Below are positions 22,198-24,300 of a stretch of 24,300 bases of DNA, piece by piece. The notes beneath the pieces were generated by a model, which was not told the origin of the DNA, did not search any database, and saw only the letters and a list, made by a program, of their open reading frames with translations. This DNA comes from DATIGJ01 sp035644155. GTDB taxonomy: Bacteria > Patescibacteriota > Microgenomatia > Levybacterales > UBA12049. Within the stretch, counting starts at the first letter, position 1. Every line of letters starts with the position of its first letter. The DNA is taken from contig DASQPC010000098.1 of NCBI GenBank assembly GCA_035644155.1, positions 1 to 24,300 of the forward strand. Reading direction: 5' to 3'. The position numbers and the translations under genes are program-made.

Positions 22198-23133
22198 TTA
22201 TTTTAAAACTAGAGTTTCATTATACGCATCCTTATATCTTTTTGTAAAGGCCTTTTTTGTATAGCTATGTTCTTGAGTACCATATTGTTCTACAGCATAA
22301 GCTCCTGCGACTGCTCCCATTTGTCCACACGTCTTAAGATCAAAATTTCTTTCCAGTCCTGCCAAAAATCCTCCACGCCAAGCGTCACCTGCGCCACTTG
22401 GATCAGCCACTTGTTTGGGTTTTACTGTTTTAATTGTTATTTTTTCCTCATTTTTTTCAATGAGTGCACCTTTTTCGCCAAGTGTCGTTATGACAATTTT
22501 GTTTTTTACTAATATCTCATAGTTTTTTACTCTCTCTTTGATAAGACTAATCTCATAATCATTGCCGATGAGAAATGTCGCATGTTCGACTCCGTATGTT
22601 AATTCTTCATTACTTACTTGTGTAAGGATAAATCCCGGATCAAACATATAGGGGAGCTTGAGTGCCAAACATTGTTTTATAAAAGACAAACATCCCTTCG
22701 CTCCCTGTGGACCGATGAGTACAAAATCATTTTTTTTTGCAACTGTTTTGAGTTTTAATTGATCAACGTACTCATTTGCCCCGTAAAAAAATCCCCAGAT
22801 TTGATTGTTGGTTTTATCCGTCATACCAAATCCTGTTGCTGTATAGGTATCTTTGTAGACTTTGACCGCACTTGTGTCAATGCCGATTTTTGTAAGTGTT
22901 TGTTTATACTCTTGAAAATCAGATCCTGCCGTACTAAAAAGTTTATGAGGAGTTTTAAGAAGTCCAAGTGTGTAGGAAACGTTGCCTGCTGTTCCACCGC
23001 GTCTTTTTGCAAAGGTTTTAACAATAAAACTCAAATTAATTTTATGAATTTGCTCGGGGAGAATATGGTCAGAAAATGATCCTGGAAAATCCATAATGTA
23101 ATCATACGCAATGGAGCCAGTAATGATGAGCAT
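22198..23133 (-). CDS. PfkB-family kinase, possible adenosine kinase
   Basis: Ribokinase-fold sugar/nucleoside kinase of 311 aa. The N-terminal MLIITGSIAYDYIM, GGTAGN (46-51) and the catalytic signature DPSGAGDAWRGGFLAGL (244-260, base Asp250) define the family, with NDYEISLI and TTLGEKGA in between. The substrate is not readable from sequence, but coupling with ahcY makes adenosine the best guess; ribose or another sugar remains possible. The frame is open upstream to 23250, but ATG 23133 begins at the family N-terminus and follows a TTGACT/17/TATAAT promoter by 10 bases, so the longer hydrophobic extension is rejected. Confidence 0.88.
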   Translation of the reverse strand: MLIITGSIAYDYIMDFPGSFSDHILPEQIHKINLSFIVKTFAKRRGGTAGNVSYTLGLLKTPHKLFSTAGSDFQEYKQTLTKIGIDTSAVKVYKDTYTATGFGMTDKTNNQIWGFFYGANEYVDQLKLKTVAKKNDFVLIGPQGAKGCLSFIKQCLALKLPYMFDPGFILTQVSNEELTYGVEHATFLIGNDYEISLIKERVKNYEILVKNKIVITTLGEKGALIEKNEEKITIKTVKPKQVADPSGAGDAWRGGFLAGLERNFDLKTCGQMGAVAGAYAVEQYGTQEHSYTKKAFTKRYKDAYNETLVLK

Positions 23134-23143
23134 ATAAGAAATG

Positions 23144-23172
23144 ATTATATTGTGTAGTTTTGAAATAGTCAA
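23144..23172 (-). promoter_or_regulatory. promoter of the PfkB kinase-ahcY operon
   Basis: On the minus strand TTGACT (23172-23167), 17 bases, and TATAAT (23149-23144), ending 10 bases before ATG 23133. This is among the strongest promoters in the window; its -35 region overlaps the divergent promoter of the DUF1361 gene. Confidence 0.8.
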
Positions 23173-23188
23173 ATAAAAAGTGTAAAAT
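23160..23188 (+). promoter_or_regulatory. promoter of the DUF1361 gene
   Basis: On the plus strand TTGAAA (23160-23165), 17 bases, and TAAAAT (23183-23188). The predicted start lies about 15 bases before ATG 23210, so this message has a short leader without a Shine-Dalgarno sequence. It overlaps the divergent kinase promoter. Confidence 0.55.
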
Positions 23189-23209
23189 ATAAAGACAGTT
23201 GTAATTTTT

Positions 23210-23788
23210 ATGGATGTTTTATTCTTTAACATTCCTTGGATGGCATTCAATCTTTATCTTGCGCTCCTTCCGGTTCTTTTTTGTGGATTTTTGTTTAGGA
23301 TGCCTAACAAATTTTATACAGTCGTTCTTGGCATATTTTGGCTTTTATATTTGCCAAATACGATTTATATCTTGACTGATCTGCATCATTTAGTGCAGCA
23401 ATGGAATGCTGTTTCTGTCCTTGAGAAATTTTTGTTACTTATTCAGTATGGACTGCTCGAATTAATCGGATTAACGTGCTTTCTGATTGCGTTTTTCCCT
23501 TTAGAAAAAATTCTTCGTAAATTCAAAATCTCACAGCATACCAGTATGGTGCTTCTTATTGGACTTAATTTCTTGATGGGTTTTGCAATGGTGTTAGGGA
23601 AGATAGAACGTGTTAATTCTTGGGATCTTTTTGTAAATCCACAGTTTGTTATTGATTCAGCTATCCATCTTTTAAGGTCGTTTCAGTTGGTTTCTCTCGG
23701 TATTCTGTTTGGTCTGTTTGCCAATTTTTTCTATTTTCTTTTCAGAGAAAAAATCAAATGGCTCTACACCCAATGGTCAACAGGATAA
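23210..23788 (+). CDS. DUF1361 family membrane protein
   Basis: A 192-aa integral membrane protein with about six hydrophobic segments. The family signature is seen in the N-terminal WMAFNLYLALLPVLF (10-24), WLLYLPNTIYILTDLHHL (44-61) and the late GKIERVNSWDLFVNP. These correspond to the W-x-L-F-L-P-N-x-x-Y-I-x-T-D and R-x-x-S-W positions of DUF1361, a family of unknown function. No partner gene is apparent; the kinase operon is divergent and the next gene is separated by 152 bases. Confidence 0.85.
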   Translation: MDVLFFNIPWMAFNLYLALLPVLFCGFLFRMPNKFYTVVLGIFWLLYLPNTIYILTDLHHLVQQWNAVSVLEKFLLLIQYGLLELIGLTCFLIAFFPLEKILRKFKISQHTSMVLLIGLNFLMGFAMVLGKIERVNSWDLFVNPQFVIDSAIHLLRSFQLVSLGILFGLFANFFYFLFREKIKWLYTQWSTG

Positions 23789-23838
23789 GTCTTTTTGTCT
23801 CCATTTACTATTCTATTCTTACATAAATAAACTCAAAA

Positions 23839-23865
23839 AAACTTTATTGAAAAGTTTCTATTTTT
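23839..23865 (+). terminator. weak candidate hairpin after the DUF1361 gene
   Basis: A 7-base inverted repeat, AAACTTT (23839-23845) and AAAGTTT (23851-23857), with a 5-base loop is followed shortly by a T run (23861-23865). The stem has only one G-C pair, so it would be a poor terminator. The remaining gap up to 23940 is AT-rich and otherwise featureless. Confidence 0.25.
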
Positions 23866-23940
23866 ATGACTAATTTTGTCATTTATCTACTAGTTTGAAA
23901 TCAAGCAAGTAATTTCTTATATTCTTATACTTCCAAAGGT

Positions 23941-24201
23941 ATGAATAAATCTAGATCGGTTCCAGAAAGAAATAGTGATAAATGGTTTGTTGATATCATT
24001 GGAAAGCTTAAAAATACTACGATTTTTTCTCCAACAGATATAGAGACAATAATTATTGAGGCAATTGCTGAGTATTCGATAGGATCCATTAGTCTTGAAG
24101 GACTCATTGAAGTCATCACAGCAGTTAAAAATTACAAGATAGACCTACCTCTTTTTCTCAAAAATATTATTTTAACGTGTGGTGCTAGTTTTGTTTCGTA
24201 G
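23941..24201 (+). CDS. small orphan protein, 86 aa
   Basis: Unrecognised. The composition is normal for a folded helical protein (KWFVDIIGKLK, IETIIIEAIAEYSIG, LEGLIEVITAVKNY); no signal peptide, membrane helix or motif. A TATACT box (23926-23931) ends 9 bases before ATG 23941, consistent with other starts here, although no -35 is evident. An AAAGG stretch lies too close to the ATG to be a usual ribosome site. Confidence 0.5.
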   Translation: MNKSRSVPERNSDKWFVDIIGKLKNTTIFSPTDIETIIIEAIAEYSIGSISLEGLIEVITAVKNYKIDLPLFLKNIILTCGASFVS

Positions 24202-24300
24202 TGTGAAGTTACAGCAGGGGATTTTTTCTGTTGCTGGGATTAGAGAGCCCATTGAACAAGGGAGCATTTATGGAATCCCAGGGACTCATTTAAACGGAAC
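24179..24300 (+). CDS. possible gene start running off the window
   Basis: A frame opens after TAA 24173-24175 and stays open to the window end, with GTG codons at 24179, 24182 and 24203. A TATTAT box (24165-24170) lies 8 bases before GTG 24179, as for leaderless starts here, but no -35 is seen and the start would overlap the 86-aa gene by 23 bases. The translation includes SVAGIREPIEQGSIYGIPG; I cannot identify it. Confidence 0.25.
   Translation, partial: MVLVLFRSVKLQQGIFSVAGIREPIEQGSIYGIPGTHLNG

Noticed and set aside
23134..23250. 39-residue hydrophobic N-terminal extension of the PfkB kinase
   Set aside because: It would span the promoter and overlap the divergent gene; family members begin at the strand encoded from 23133.
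23789..23940. tRNA or small RNA gene in the 152-base gap
   Set aside because: No cloverleaf, T-loop GTTCGA-type box or strong hairpin; only a weak AT stem is present.
1..24300. Alternative genetic code (UGA as glycine, as in some CPR groups)
   Set aside because: Pyk, the cupin, the 266-aa and 288-aa genes all end naturally at TGA and no in-frame TGA interrupts a conserved gene.

Overview
The window looks like chromosome from a Patescibacteria (CPR) bacterium, most likely of the Microgenomates type. This is inferred from compact gene packing, low GC, short or unusual versions of core genes (a 230-aa DNA polymerase III delta subunit, a combined phosphoglucose/phosphomannose isomerase, a PIG-V-like mannosyltransferase) and several orphan soluble proteins. 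TGA is used as a stop at several gene ends, so the code is standard. I see no tRNA, rRNA, CRISPR array, transposase or phage structural gene.

Layout. 1-2344: rplS (L19) with a trailing alpha/beta hydrolase, a convergent orphan gene (1181-1897) behind a palindromic operator, and a YraN-type nuclease-fold gene. 2361-3761: pyruvate kinase. 3771-8142 (minus): a small membrane protein and uvrB, the latter split in frame by a 541-aa intein in its P-loop. 8236-9498: a Cys/His-motif orphan and lexA, whose promoter spacer and -10 are covered by a perfect inverted repeat. 9700-14224 (minus): phosphoglycerate mutase, a divergent PEP-synthase-like protein, bifunctional Pgi/Pmi, a cupin, and a repeat-bearing coiled-coil protein. 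14306-19641 (minus): phosphomannomutase, holA, a metallopeptidase-like protein, a secreted glycosidase and two orphan soluble proteins. 19743-20921: GT-C mannosyltransferase. 20925-23133 (minus): ahcY plus a PfkB kinase. 23210 to the end: DUF1361 membrane protein, a small orphan and a possible truncated gene.

Two themes stand out. First, most promoters can be read directly (TTGNNN, 17 bases, TANNNT), and the start codon lies only 6 to 10 bases past the -10 box, so most transcription units should be leaderless. Shine-Dalgarno sequences are almost absent. This rule corrects several starts, for example a GTG start at 4457 for the membrane protein and ATG starts at 10323 and 23133. Second, uvrB carries an intact-looking intein with LAGLIDADG motifs plus an internal XRE-type helix-turn-helix.

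Metabolically the window joins lower glycolysis (pyk, gpm, the PEP-synthase-like protein) with hexose-phosphate and mannose-phosphate interconversion (pgi/pmi, cupin, manB). These could feed surface glycan building (the mannosyltransferase and secreted glycosidase). SAH recycling is represented by ahcY plus a kinase that may act on adenosine. Several enzymes carry altered catalytic positions: the second histidine of the mutase, and the ATP-grasp and C-terminal motifs of the PEP-synthase-like protein.
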